Source of the DNA: Climacium dendroides
Lineage: Eukaryota > Streptophyta > Bryopsida > Hypnales > Climaciaceae
Length of the DNA: 64,000 nt
Direction: 5' to 3'
Assembly (NCBI GenBank): GCA_950106755.1
Contig: OX467091.1
Location: 14,277,538-14,341,537, forward strand
This document shows, piece by piece, positions 37,156 through 49,600 of this stretch (its first letter is position 1; each line of letters opens with the position of its first letter). The notes beneath the pieces are model-generated. The model had not been told where the DNA came from. It worked only from the letters and a program-made list of their open reading frames with translations, and did no database searches. The translations under genes and the position numbers were made by a program.

Positions 37156-38503
37156 AAGAATAGGCAAGCACATGAGTACCGGTATTGTTGTGTACAGTCA
37201 TTGCAGGCTCACGATATAGGAAGCTGTTAAAGCCGTTAAGCAGTTATGATACAACGATTTTGGTTTCATTTTCTCTGTTTATAAGTCTCACCAATCCTTA
37301 CGTATAATACTGGTAGTACCCTCCTGGCCATGGGGGCCTACAGTCTGGAACTTACTCACTTCTACGCCCTGAGTGGTGACTTACAAGTGCAATACACTTT
37401 GACAATCAATAAGAGAACGGTGTAGCTCATTGAAAACGGTACCAGTGAATAAGGTGTGCACCAAAAGTGTCCTATTAAGCTCCGGAGAATGGTCCCTCTA
37501 CTTGAATTGCTTCTAACTTTTGTTAGATTTTGATTACCATTAGAGGAATTTGGAATCATCATGGTGTGTTTTGGTTTATGACCTCTCTTTGCTCTCACAT
37601 CCCAATAAATGGGCATTAAGGGGAAAAGAGTAAAATAGAATCCAAGAATTGGGATCCATGTAGGGTTGACTAGTTGATCTCATCAATACTCATAACAAGG
37701 GGTCAATAGTGCAAAGACACTATCAATGTATCTTGAATAGAAATGTTGCTACTTAATCACCAAATGTCTAAATTCCATACTATTGATGGCTTAGAAATTT
37801 GACACATTTTCAACCTTTTGCTTGGAGCTATTTGATCATACTTAATACTACTTTTCCAAATGATGTTAATAACAAGTTCATGACACTTGTTAACCTCTTG
37901 GAAGTCAAAGCAATTTTGAGATAACCAAATTTGTCAAAGCAAAGTTCCCTTGAATAACATCCAAATATAAATGAAATGGTGAAATAGATCTTGAATGAGT
38001 TCACCAAAGAATGCTTGGCTACAAGACAAGTTGTTGAAGGTAAGGCCATCCATTAGGCCCTCATTACAATGTGGCCCAAGATACAACTAATACCATAAGT
38101 CAGCTAGAGGGAAAGCCACTAGATGCAGTCACCGGATGAAAATAAATCCTGAATATGGTACATAGCATCTGACTAAGAAATATTATCGCTCTGAGCTATG
38201 AAAACTGCAAGTTATAGTTGCAAGGAAATCTCGGAGGTTGACGTTACAGCTTGAAGACATTTCCAGTTAAGGCACTATGTTAAATATATATAAAAGATGT
38301 AGCCATCTGAATAGTCATTAGCACTGCCCCCAAAACGACATGCATTAGCATGAAACTACAGCTTCGTTTAGAGTTCTTTGAAGTCATACCCACACAACAT
38401 CAACAGAAGTAGATAAACCTCAGCTGCTTACTTGCAGCAAGTCTCACAATTTTCATGCTGATAAGTATGCTAGTGAAAAATAATTCAAGTTGTAAACCTT
38501 CTT
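37156..38503. other. Intergenic DNA between convergent SEX4 and NOP16
   Basis: The two genes converge here, so both 3' UTRs are expected at the edges. Nothing else could be recognised. Short frames on either strand have no conserved features. Confidence 0.4.
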
Positions 38504-40455
38504 TTATTGCTTAGAATTTTCTTGTGCTTCAACATTGTCAGCCAATTTATCGTACTTATGGAACCGCTCACATAAAAGTGAAAGCGCTCCAGGCGGGTGC
38601 TGCATCCGATTCAACTTGATGTCCTTTGACATTGCCTGCAAAAAATTCTCGGTATCAATGAACTCCGTTATTAAAACAAGAAAAAGAGAGACACAAGCCA
38701 AGCTGAACGAAACAGTAAACAATACGCCATGATCCAGAAACAACAGAGATCCACACCAAGCATGGATTGATTCGAGGGATGACATCTGACCACATAGTTG
38801 TCCCCGTGTTTCAATATAAGTCGACTAATATAAACCCTCTGCATTGTTGTAAGTCTCTGAAGTGGTGCCTTTTTCCCATCCGACCTCTTCTTGTGGAGAG
38901 CAGATTTTACATCTGCAAGAATACAGGAGGAAGCACAACTCAATATAGATTAGTGGCATTCAAGGAAAAAGTGGTATAATAATGCAATTCTTTACAGCTC
39001 TGGAAATAGAAAGCGAACATTCTCTGATACACATAGAATTTGACTTGACCTCAATCACAGAAAAACACACTCAGCGCACGCTTCCATTTCGACAATCACT
39101 AACTTGCTTGGTAAAGGCCCTGCCCGCCCCAACCAGGTATCGCCAATTAGCGAACTCAGGTGCTGAGGTCCATTACAAGTTGGAAATTAACTAACCTATT
39201 GCGTGCCCGCACTTGCAGGTAACTAATGGGGAGTTAGGCTTTCAAGTTGGCTACCTGTTGTTGCTACTTGGGGCAGGAGGATTAGGCAATTCAAACCATT
39301 GGTATAGGCAGATTTAGTCCAAATTCAGGGAGTTGAATAAGCTATTGGAAATGAATGAAATTAACAAGTTAGCAAGCAGGAGTTAGCACCAAGTTACTAA
39401 CAGACACAAATTGGACAATGCGACCATTTAGTCGTTAATTCCTGTAAGATAATCGGCGCTACTTGGTTGGTTCAAACTGTGTAAGAATGCAGAGTATTAC
39501 AGTACACATCAGGAAACCTTGCAATCCTATAAACCCTAGACCATTACAACCATGTTTGGGAAGGCCGTTAACTTACCGTCAGGCTCGTCATCGCTACCAT
39601 ATACTTCATCACCGTCAGCTGACAACGGTTTCTGTAAGCTCACTAGCTGCACAAGATGTTGAGTACCCGACCGCGCTCCCGTCACATTCGGATTCGCCAC
39701 GATTCCCATCGATTTGTAATTGCTAATTAACGATGCCTTTCCATCCCACTCCAACCTGCGACATAGCCAATAACGACGCATTTCAGACGAGGAGGGAACA
39801 GATGGAAACCCAAAACATTAGGGTGGAAATAGAGCTGAATTACAGAGGGTGCCCTCCTCTCACGAAGTCAAGAGAACAGAAAACAAATAAGTTAAAAATC
39901 AGACCTACAAAACCATCAGAGTCTTTGAGATTCAACTCTCCACTTTCAAAAAAGCATGCCACCAGAACCAGCTTAAAATTCTCTCTGTAAACTCTAAATA
40001 GTTTCGAAAACAGAGGTTATGGCTCTTCTCTCGTGAAATCTTAGAGAACAGTGAATCACTATCATCAAAAGCCAGACTTTCAAACTTGGAAAATTATCAT
40101 AGCTTCTGAGATGCAACTCTGAGTTTTCTAAAAGACTGCAACCTGAATAGTTTGGCTATTTCTACTCTAGCCTCATTAAAATTCTCAAATCAGTACAAAT
40201 AATCCCTCCTCAACAATTCTCTGCAAAAATTCTCTAGTAAAAAAAGTGTTATCCAAATAGAAGGCGAAATATTGGCAGGAATCACATGACCAAATTGAAA
40301 GAACTAGCTTTATCAGAACAAGAGATTCATTACTTCGTGCTGGTTCCTGGCAAAATCAGGGTCTCCGGGACGACCGACTTGGCGCTCCTGCGCTTGGGCA
40401 AGCCTACGCGCACAGTCGGATTGCTCTTCCTGAACGCTCTTCGAGATCTCCCCAT
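38504..40455 (-). CDS. NOP16: Nucleolar protein 16 (NOP16), 60S ribosome biogenesis factor
   Basis: Four exons on the minus strand: 40455-40334, 39755-39577, 38912-38794, 38635-38504; 183 residues. NOP16 acts in nucleolar assembly of the large ribosomal subunit. Visible conserved series: MGRSRRAFRKSNP with VRVGLPKR at the N-terminus, WDGKASLISNYKSMGIVANPN, an acidic loop, APLQRLTTMQR...LILKHGDNY, and KLNRMQHPPGAL near the C-terminus. It is close in length to the plant family (about 190). Exon phases agree. Exon 3 uses a TAT|GTGGTC donor, which is weaker than the others. The start is the ATG at the conserved MGRSRR, although the frame is open further upstream. Confidence 0.92.
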
Positions 40456-40530
40456 CGCAAACGCACTTGACAAGGATAGAGTTTCGCTAAAGTTATGGAG
40501 AGGTTGCTCCTCGTCTCTCACAATCAGCAA

Positions 40531-40567
40531 TTTTAGGGTTTCACCTAGGGTTTCTATCAGGGTTTAA
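40531..40567 (-). promoter_or_regulatory. Cluster of three telo-box motifs upstream of NOP16
   Basis: On the minus strand three AAACCCT words occur within 37 bp, two of them AAACCCTA. They lie about 75-110 bp upstream of the NOP16 start. Telo-boxes (AAACCCTA) are a known promoter element of plant ribosomal-protein and ribosome-biogenesis genes, which fits the gene they precede. Confidence 0.6.
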
Positions 40568-43199
40568 GCAAACGAACGAAACTTCAAACCGGCGGTCATC
40601 GAAACTTCAGTTGTTCATCCGTTATTCATCCATCCAAATAAAGAACCTGGTCATCCGGATGGCCGGATGTGCATGAGTTTGGGTCCTCAATCTTGGGTTT
40701 TCTCAATGATCAATTTTTTTAAAATATAAAAATGCACCTTTTCTTTTCTTTTCTTTTTTTTCCTTTTGAAAATATAAGAAAGTATTTTTTTAATATTTTT
40801 ATCCATAGAAAAATTCATGATTTGAATATGAGACATTGATTCAAACTAGGAATGAATCCATCTTTGAATCCTTGCAAATTGCTAAATCCTAGAAAAAGTT
40901 TGACATTGCAAGTTAAAGAATTGGTTATTGGCATGATTACCTATAAAAGCATGTCAACATTCAATTCAAGATTAAAGTATTTTAAAAATTGATCAATTGA
41001 AGAACTAGAATTTGATTTACAGAATCAACTAAGGAACTAAACAATTGCAAAGCTAAATTAATTGTGAAAATTAAATAAAATTTAAATTAATTGGAAAAAA
41101 TTAATTAATAGGCTAGTTAACTAAAAAATTAATTTAAGAGCTAAATTAACTATAAAAATAATCAACTAAGAAGCTAAAATTTGCTTTTTTGAATTCAAAT
41201 GTTTTCAAATTTAGGTGGGTACCATTACTTTTTGCTACTATAGTATTTATTATCATTAGGCTTGTCAAATTTTCAAATTTTCTTGGTGGCAAGTGAAAAA
41301 AAGTTCCAATACATAAAGAATACAACATTTGGATATCGTATTCAAAAGTTATAAAGGGTCAAAATTCTAAATAATATCTTTTGTTCATTGATGTTCATTG
41401 ATGCTACAAATGTTTATAATTTAACAAAGGGGCCCAATTAGTGCTAAAATGGGACTTCAAGCCACCAAAAAACTCATCCCAATCTCATCTTTGGGACCTA
41501 AAGGTTTGGCATGAAAATTTTTGCCACCTAAGGAGCCACATAGAATGAATTGTAGTTCCAACCCAACCATAGTATAAAACCCTTGGACTAGCTTTGGAAG
41601 AATTGAATGAAGTCCTATTGGTTCACATTTGGAAAGTTCATACCATCCACCTTCAATCCAACTCCCAGGGATAAACCATGCTAGAATCAAAACCTCACAT
41701 TTGCAGCTTTTCCAAAGTATTATTGGCAATAAATTGGTTACAAGAAGGCACTGGCTAGAAACCAGCTTTAGATGCTAAATGTGGATGTGACAACAACACA
41801 CATTCTCAATTTGAATAAACTAAATTTATCCCAAAAGACCCCACTATCCACAAGTCAAGTGCCACTAAATCCTCTCAACCTTCGACAATACTAGGGCCTG
41901 CTATTGAACAAGTGATTCTATAGCAACAGATTCAACACTAGACTTGTAAGTTATCCTAAATTCTACTTGTTGTGATGTAGGTTGTATATTAATTAAAATA
42001 GGCATTGTGTATTTTTACAATAATACTAAAATTGTAGATTAGTAAGGTTAATTTCACCAAGTTATTATGAAATAAAGCAAGCCAAGATATTGTAACTTGT
42101 AACTTTATTGTGATCAAATTATTGCAAAAGATATTAGATGAGATTCACCTCCTCAACAAGGCCATGGGTTCCTTAGAGTTCTTGGATTGTGAGAATTTAG
42201 TCATAGCAACAATTTGATGTAGCATAGTGATTGCCACCATAGTTCGGAAAACTTTTTGAGTTTTACTGGCTAATTTCCTTCAATTCTCATATTGAACCAG
42301 TTTTTTCAAAATTGAGTCCAGTTATTTTCTCTATTTTTTACACAAAATAGAAATTTTATAGATTTTTGTACCGATTTTTTGCCAATGTTTTCAAATTGCA
42401 ATCAGTTTTTTTCCCAATTCCTTCAGCTAACTTTGAACTAGCCGCCAATTTTTTCCAAACATTGATTGCCACATCAGGTGATGATGATAATAATAATAAC
42501 TATTATTATTATTAGTTTAAAATTTTAAAAAATAATTTTTATTATTCTTTATTCTTGGCAGCAATGGTTAGTTCACAACATGGGGAATAGGCCTGCTTTT
42601 TGTACGCCATTTCCATTGCCCGCCAAAAACAGCTAATGGCATTTGGGTCATAAATTTCTACAAGTAGAAACCATACCTGCAAGACGGTAATAAGTTCCTT
42701 GGTTTGCTTCTTCCTGTAAAAACCATGATCTAACTACACTTCAAAAGCTGTCAGGACTTGGCTGCAACACAAGCAAGAGAATAGTAGAGTGAACCTTCAT
42801 CTTCAAACACATCTTATGCATAAAAAGAACAAATAAAAACATATACCACATACTATAAGAACAAGGAAACAAATTTGTGTGTAAGACCACTTGGTTACCA
42901 TAACTTCTAAATCGTGAAACATTTTAAAGTTGGAATCATAGAGCCTCTAAAAGCATCCTGTACCTTCAACACAAGTACATTGAAAATTACAATATGTAAC
43001 CTTTGATAGAGAAAAGACAATTTCCGCACACCTCACCTTCAGCTTCTCCAAAATCCGAGAATAAGAGAATGCCACCTTCCTTTGGGAAAGATGATGCAAA
43101 CAATCAACCTCATGGAACCATAACTTGTCACTTGGTTTCCCATCCAGATTCTCTTGGCATGTGCTGAAGGTACACATGTCTGTCTCGATTTTAATAAAG
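40568..43199. other. AT-rich intergenic DNA
   Basis: No gene recognised. It includes short (ATA/TAT)n tracts near 42,490-42,515. A minus-strand frame at 42,947-43,216 has no recognisable features. The right part may hold the 3' UTR of AK-HSDH. Confidence 0.4.
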
Positions 43200-43610
43200 G
43201 CCGCAAGCTTATTCACTACAAATAAGAGACAGGGCTAATCTCTTCCATAACCTACAATGTTCTAATAAAATAATCATTCACGGACCTAATTGAATTCTCA
43301 AGCAATCAAAGCAGCCAGTTCGATCCCTGCCTTCCGCACGATTCCTGACATTTAACATTGTCCTGATGATCTACCGCACTCTCGCGCCACAAAATTATGA
43401 AGATGCTTTCAACTTATAACACCGATGAAAGAGCATCCAAGGCTTATCCATTACAAATATGGAGACAGTGAGGGCTATCTCTCTTATGTAACCTAAAAGT
43501 AACGCCATAGTAACAACGTGCTATATAATCATTCATGGACCAAGCACTCAAATCGATCCCTATCTTGTTCATAATTCCTGACAAAAACAGTGTCCTGAAT
43601 GATTAATTAT
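43200..43610. repeat. Diverged ~240-bp tandem duplication just downstream of AK-HSDH
   Basis: Two direct copies, about 43,200-43,375 and 43,440-43,605. Shared blocks are CTTATTCACTACAAATA versus CTTATCCATTACAAATA, GAGACAG-GGCTA-TCTCT, AATCATTCACGGACC versus AATCATTCATGGACC, CGATCCCTGCCTT versus CGATCCCTATCTT, and ATTCCTGACA...GTGTCCTGA. It ends within about 15 bp of the AK-HSDH stop codon. Confidence 0.7.
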
Positions 43611-43617
43611 AAAATAC

Positions 43618-46600
43618 CTATGAAGGAGCACCCAAGTAGGAAGCCAGCCTCAACAAATCGCTAAACACCCCAGCGGCAGTAACTTCCGCACCAGCTCCAG
43701 GGCCCCTCACAATCAGCCGCTGCTCCTTGGAGTATCTCGAGGACGTGAAGGCAATGATGTTATCTGTGCCAGAAAGCTGAGCAAAAGGATCTGATTTGGG
43801 GAGACTGACCAGTCTCACTGATCCCTCGTTGGCTTTCACGTCTACTATACCTAAAAATCGCAACACCTGTGCAGCCAGAAGTCAACAGTCTCAGTCTATG
43901 AATCAGTAGCTAGGCCCAATCCGAACACCAGCCCAGAAACAGTTGAAAGAACTCCCATGCGTCGGACCATACACACAAGAAATAAAAATACTAACACCCG
44001 AGCTGACTTAATATTAAAAAGTATAAAGAAAACTCGAAGGCATAGTTTATTCTATGTGAAGTTGTCAAGGAAATAAACCAAGTTGTCAAGAAAGTAAAGA
44101 AGAAATAGAAGTAGGGGTCAAGGCCCCGATTCCATACAGAACTGCCCCGCCATTACAAACACAGGATATATGGAATCTATGAATCGTTTCAAACGACATC
44201 TGGGGAAGGCAGATGCATGGTGTGAATTAGAGGGCAATCAAGTGCAATGCGCTGATCTACTCACCTTTCCAGATGCCTCAGCATCTTTCCTCTTCGCTTC
44301 AATCTCTGCGTCAAAACTGGGAAGCTTGTCCAGAAACTCGTCAACAGAGTCAAGTGCCTGATGTGCAAGTCATATAATGGGCTTAGTCATATAATGGGCT
44401 TTGGATATTCTCAGTAGGACTTTAGCAAATAATTGGTTTGGCCTGTGTTATGTTGCCACTATGACTGCCCAACCTGTTCTAAATCCTTTCTTACGTGGTA
44501 CCCCACGTGCCCATCTTCATACGTATTTTCAGTGATTTTTTGAATGAAAAGTACTTCGAAATTCAATATCTCTCGGTCTGTAAGTCCAAATCGTGCAAAA
44601 CCAATTCTGTGCACTCCTCATAGGAGCTACCGAACAATAACTCATACGACATCTCAATGTGACAAACAAAACTAAAACAAGATAAACAGAATAACAAACT
44701 ATTGCCCTTCATAGTATCAATTGAACAACTTGATAGGGAGTGGACAAACTAGGTACCTGAAGAGACTCTGGAATCAATTGGTCTATTTTAATATCCTCAA
44801 GCTCCAACTGCAATCCACACTCCCGAGCCAGGATGATGACCTGATCGAAACAGTCACACGCCATCACGCAATTTCCTTTAAAGAAACTCGGAACCTTGCA
44901 CCAGTACAACTAAACCTAAAGATACATTCACAGCACTTTCTTACACAAATGAACCTCATACCAATGAATGCAACATTACAAATTCACGACTTCCATACCT
45001 TGCGGGCAACGTCCATGCCAGAGAGGTCATCCCTAGGATCAGGTTCAGTGTAACCAGCAGTCTTTGCCTCCGTAACGATTTGACTGAACGGCTTCTCGCC
45101 ATTGAAGCAGTTGAATATGTAGCTCAATGTGCCGCTGTATCAAAATGACAAGTGTTTTTAAGAAAATAGCCCAACTATCTGATATAGTTTAGATCAATCT
45201 GTGTTATGGCCAGTAACAAAGTGTTTTTAATAAACTTTGATCAGCCATGAAACATCAGATAAAAAACCCAGCGAAAAATTTGATAGAAAGTTGGCCAAGC
45301 AAACTCTTTCTGACCTGAAAATACCCTCCACCTTCACAATCTTGTCGCCAGTTTCAAGAAGACCACGCACAGTGCTGATAATTGGCAGGCCGGCCCCAAC
45401 AGTGGCCTCGTAAAAATAATGCGTGTACGACTGGCGCTGAAGATCCTTCAAACGAGCATACTGAAACAGACCACGCGCAGCAACAAGAAATTATTAATCT
45501 CAGGTAGACAGTCATTCTAAACAAAAAGATTGACTCCTAGAGGACCAAAGCATCCAATGGCCCGCTACATTTCCATACCGACGAAACCAGAAATTTTATC
45601 AATGCCGATATAAAATCCCTAACAGCGAACGGCCATCGACTAATTGCGAATGCGAGGACGCACAGAAAGGGAGAAGAGCAGCACCTGGTCAAATGGTCCC
45701 GAATTGGCCTTTTTATTCGGGGTTATGATGTGGATGCCCTTCTTTACCCACTCATAATACTTTTCAGCAACTTTAGCGCTCGCGGTGCAGTCTACAATTA
45801 CAGAATTCGGAAAAGAGTGACTTTGCATACGCGCTGTGAATTTCGCCATATCCGCTGCAACTCCTTTCGTTTCGAAGAGCTCCCTCCATTTGGACAAGTC
45901 CAGACCCCTGCGAGACGGGACTCTCAATAGCTGTGAAAGGCAATCCCTCTATAGTTTGATTGTCGGCTTGATAATAAAATCAGAAGGTAGGAGTCATTCT
46001 TGAATCATGATACATAGATGAGCATCATTCTGAAAATAAGAAGACCTCCGTATGATGTTTTGGTATCACGAGTGCATAGCCACCAACATATCTTAAGATG
46101 ACGTGACATTACAAGACTGCAACAGATCTCTTTACAGTACGCAAAAATGACAACCAGTGTTACTTACGATTCATCTAAATACATGGTCTTTGAGTCTATG
46201 ATACCCATCACACGCAGGTCGATGTTAAAATTCTCCTTCAATGCCGCCACCTGGTTCCATCAAAGCAACCAAATCAATAAAAGGCAATGACAGAGGGGCT
46301 AATGAAAAGTCGTCTACAACAGAATATATAAACAGATCAAAGAGATTGTAATACTGACCTGATCTTTGAATTGGTCGAGAAGAGTCTTTCCAATGAGACC
46401 AGGCCCAACGAGCCCAACAGCTAAAGGAGTTTTTGAAAGATAAAATCGTGAATGCACAGCCTTGAGAGCCCTGATAGAATCGTCTTGATCCACCACCACT
46501 GTAATGTTGTACTCTGAGCATCCCTGTGCAATTGCCCTCACATTGATGTTGGCCTGAAACATGCAACAAACATGGAGAGGTGCTCACATTGATGTTATCC

Positions 46601-49600
46601 CTGAGATAAGTGAAAGCATGAAAAAAAATCCACCACTTTAAAGACATGCAATACACCCAACGTTAGCAAGCCTAACAGAAACTAGATAACCAATTTCATG
46701 AGATTTGCAGAATTCACCAATTTAATAGATCAAAGTACAGCATATGAGATTTCCCTCAAGTGCATTTACACGCACCTTAGCAAGTGCAGTAAAAAGAGTT
46801 GCACTAACTCCAGGAGTGCTGGCCATTCGTTGCCCAACAGCTGCAAGTATACAGCAATTTTTTACCACGTCCACCTGTGGAACAACAAACCCCACATATT
46901 TATTGTTCTCAGTCACATACAATTGGCTGCAAAAACATATTTGAAACAAGATACCTCTAACCACAAATGTGTTAGCTATTATGTTAGAAGGCAACGAATA
47001 CCTTTGATAAGCGTCCGGCATCGAGATCTCTGCGAAACTTCTTCTCCAATGCTCGGCGAACTGTGTCCGCTTCTTTCTCCGGAACCGCAAAGCACACTGA
47101 GTGTTCACTACTGGCCTGCAAAAACGAAAGGAACGTTGTCAGACAACTGCAGAGAAGTCCTCATCCCTTAGACCCACTTCAAATTACACAGGTCGCAACA
47201 ACAAGCTTACGATAACAAAAAATCCAACACCTACACCTCGATTGGTGCAAAATTCATTTTACTTCGTTTGTTCAATGTCGACTTAACTCTAGTCCACAGA
47301 ATAGAATTGAGCACGAAGAGGTGGCACTCGAATGGCTCCTATGTAGCATGCTTATAAATAATTGAGATAACAAGCTAACTCTCTGGTTTGCTCACTTGTC
47401 ACCTCAGATTCATCAGAACATGTCATAAATGGAAAGGATTATTTTAAGATTGTTACAAACCCCTAGTTGCACATGATGTTGATTAAAATTTTAAGCATCT
47501 TGCTTCAACCTGAGCAATCAAAAGTGGCGCATATTCTACATAAAATCAGTGGCTTCTCAAACACTAAATGTTACATGCTCGATTATTCAGGCTGACTCAT
47601 CAAACAGTATACGCCTTCGAGACAAGAGAATGATCTCACCTGTGAGATCATCACCACATTGGCACCCACACTTTTCACAGTGTCAAAAATATCACTTGCT
47701 GTTCCAGGAACTCCAGCCATGCCAGTTCTGCAGCATCACAATTCAAATTTTGGTACCAGAATAAGAACATTAGCCAAGGAGAACTGACTTGAGGCAAACA
47801 CTTATTGTGGACGTCCAGCGACAAAACCCATTCCAACACGCACGGTACTCGGAAGGTCTATGAGGTCGGGTGACAGATTCTAACTCTAGGATTCATGATG
47901 AAAAATATAACATTATACCCCTAATAATTCAGAAACCATATATGACAGAATTTTGCCATGTACCCCTCCACGTTCACCAGAGCGATGTTGTCCACAGTTG
48001 CAAATCCTTTGACGAAATCAGCGTGAGAATCAGCAGGTTTCAAGTCTGAAAATCTTCCAATTTCAGTCCCAGGAGCCGCAACATTGAAGACATTGCGTAT
48101 GATTATAGGGATGTTGTGCCTCATTACAGGTATTGTTGTCCTTGGGTGAAGTACATTAGCCCCGAAGTATGACTGTCAAAAACAAAACATTAGGTTATAA
48201 GCAATACGAAGGTTCGTATCCCTCCATTACTTCAGAAATTAAAATCAGACTACGAACTTACTCTAAGAAAAGGTACAGAAGTGAAAAAAACTGCAAAATG
48301 CATGAACATTATTGCTGATATAAAGCTTCTATGATCCCTAATAGATGACAATGGTTTGTTAAAGATCAAACTTACCATCTCCCAGGCCTCCTGATAAGAC
48401 AAGTATTGGAGGACCACTGCTTCGCCGACTGCATGCACAAAGATAAAGCATTGGAATCCCCGGAATGTGTTCAAAATTATATACAAGAGCCGCAATTTTG
48501 TAGTAAACTGAACAGAAACTATACTTCGTGAAGACTTCTTACTGAAAGTGGACACAATACTTGGAGCTTGATACCTTTCCTTGGATCCGCACTGTAGACA
48601 CCATCCACATCGGTCCAAATGGTGACCTTGGAGGACTGCAGGAGTGCTCCCATAATGGCTGCTGACAAATCACTGCCATCTCGTTTCAAGGTTGTGGGAA
48701 TATTGTCTGGGGTGCTAGCAATGAAGCCGGTCACAATCACAGTGTCAGATGGAAACCGTGAGTACCACTTGTCAAGCTTCTCTTCAGACGCTTCATAATC
48801 AGGGTCAACTTGCTGCCTTCCACTTGGCGTGACCACTAACACATCTCTAGCATCCATCCAGACACACGGTAGACCTCTCTGCAATCGAAACACACATTTA
48901 TCAGATTAACTTCAAAATTTTCTTCATATTTCACTATAAAACTGCAATAATTGAATTGTTTCACTAAAATCGTTTGAAAACTTGTATACTCGTAGAAAAC
49001 ATTTGACCCTCTGTAAAAGTTAAAAATATGAAGTTTTAACGAAATTGAAGGGCGATTATCACTGTCAAAATAAGGGCGGGGACCTGTAGAGGTTAAGTCC
49101 TTGCTCACACCTTTCGAACAGCTGCGGCAAGCAACTGTGCCGACCACAACTCACCATGCCCTACAACCCAGTCTTCGAAGGTCTCGGTCGCATGGCCAGC
49201 TGCATATCATGTGATATCAGTAAGACAGCCCCTTATAGTGGCTTGCACAACCTAGATTCTCTCATCTACAAAGCCATGTTCAAGGAGGAAAAAGCAAGAC
49301 ATTACGATAATTTCCAGAGAAATGAAAACTAACAGACATTAGACTTATCCTATAAGATATGGTGTGTCATCTTTCTTTGACTCCACTTTGAACACATGCA
49401 AATTAGGCGGAGGCAAACGAAGGACGACACATCATTACTTACAGAGTTACAGGATGAAGGCATGTGTGCACTTGGTGAAGGGAGTTGCATTAGCAAAGTG
49501 GATCTAGTCCAAAAGTATAATTAAACTCATTCCTAAGACTCTCGCGGACACCACTCTTAACACCAAAGTGCAAACTTACCTCAACTCTATAAGCTAAAGG

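Noticed and set aside
42947..43216. Minus-strand 89-codon frame downstream of AK-HSDH
   Set aside because: It has no recognisable domain, partly overlaps the duplicated 3' flank, and has no compatible neighbouring exon.
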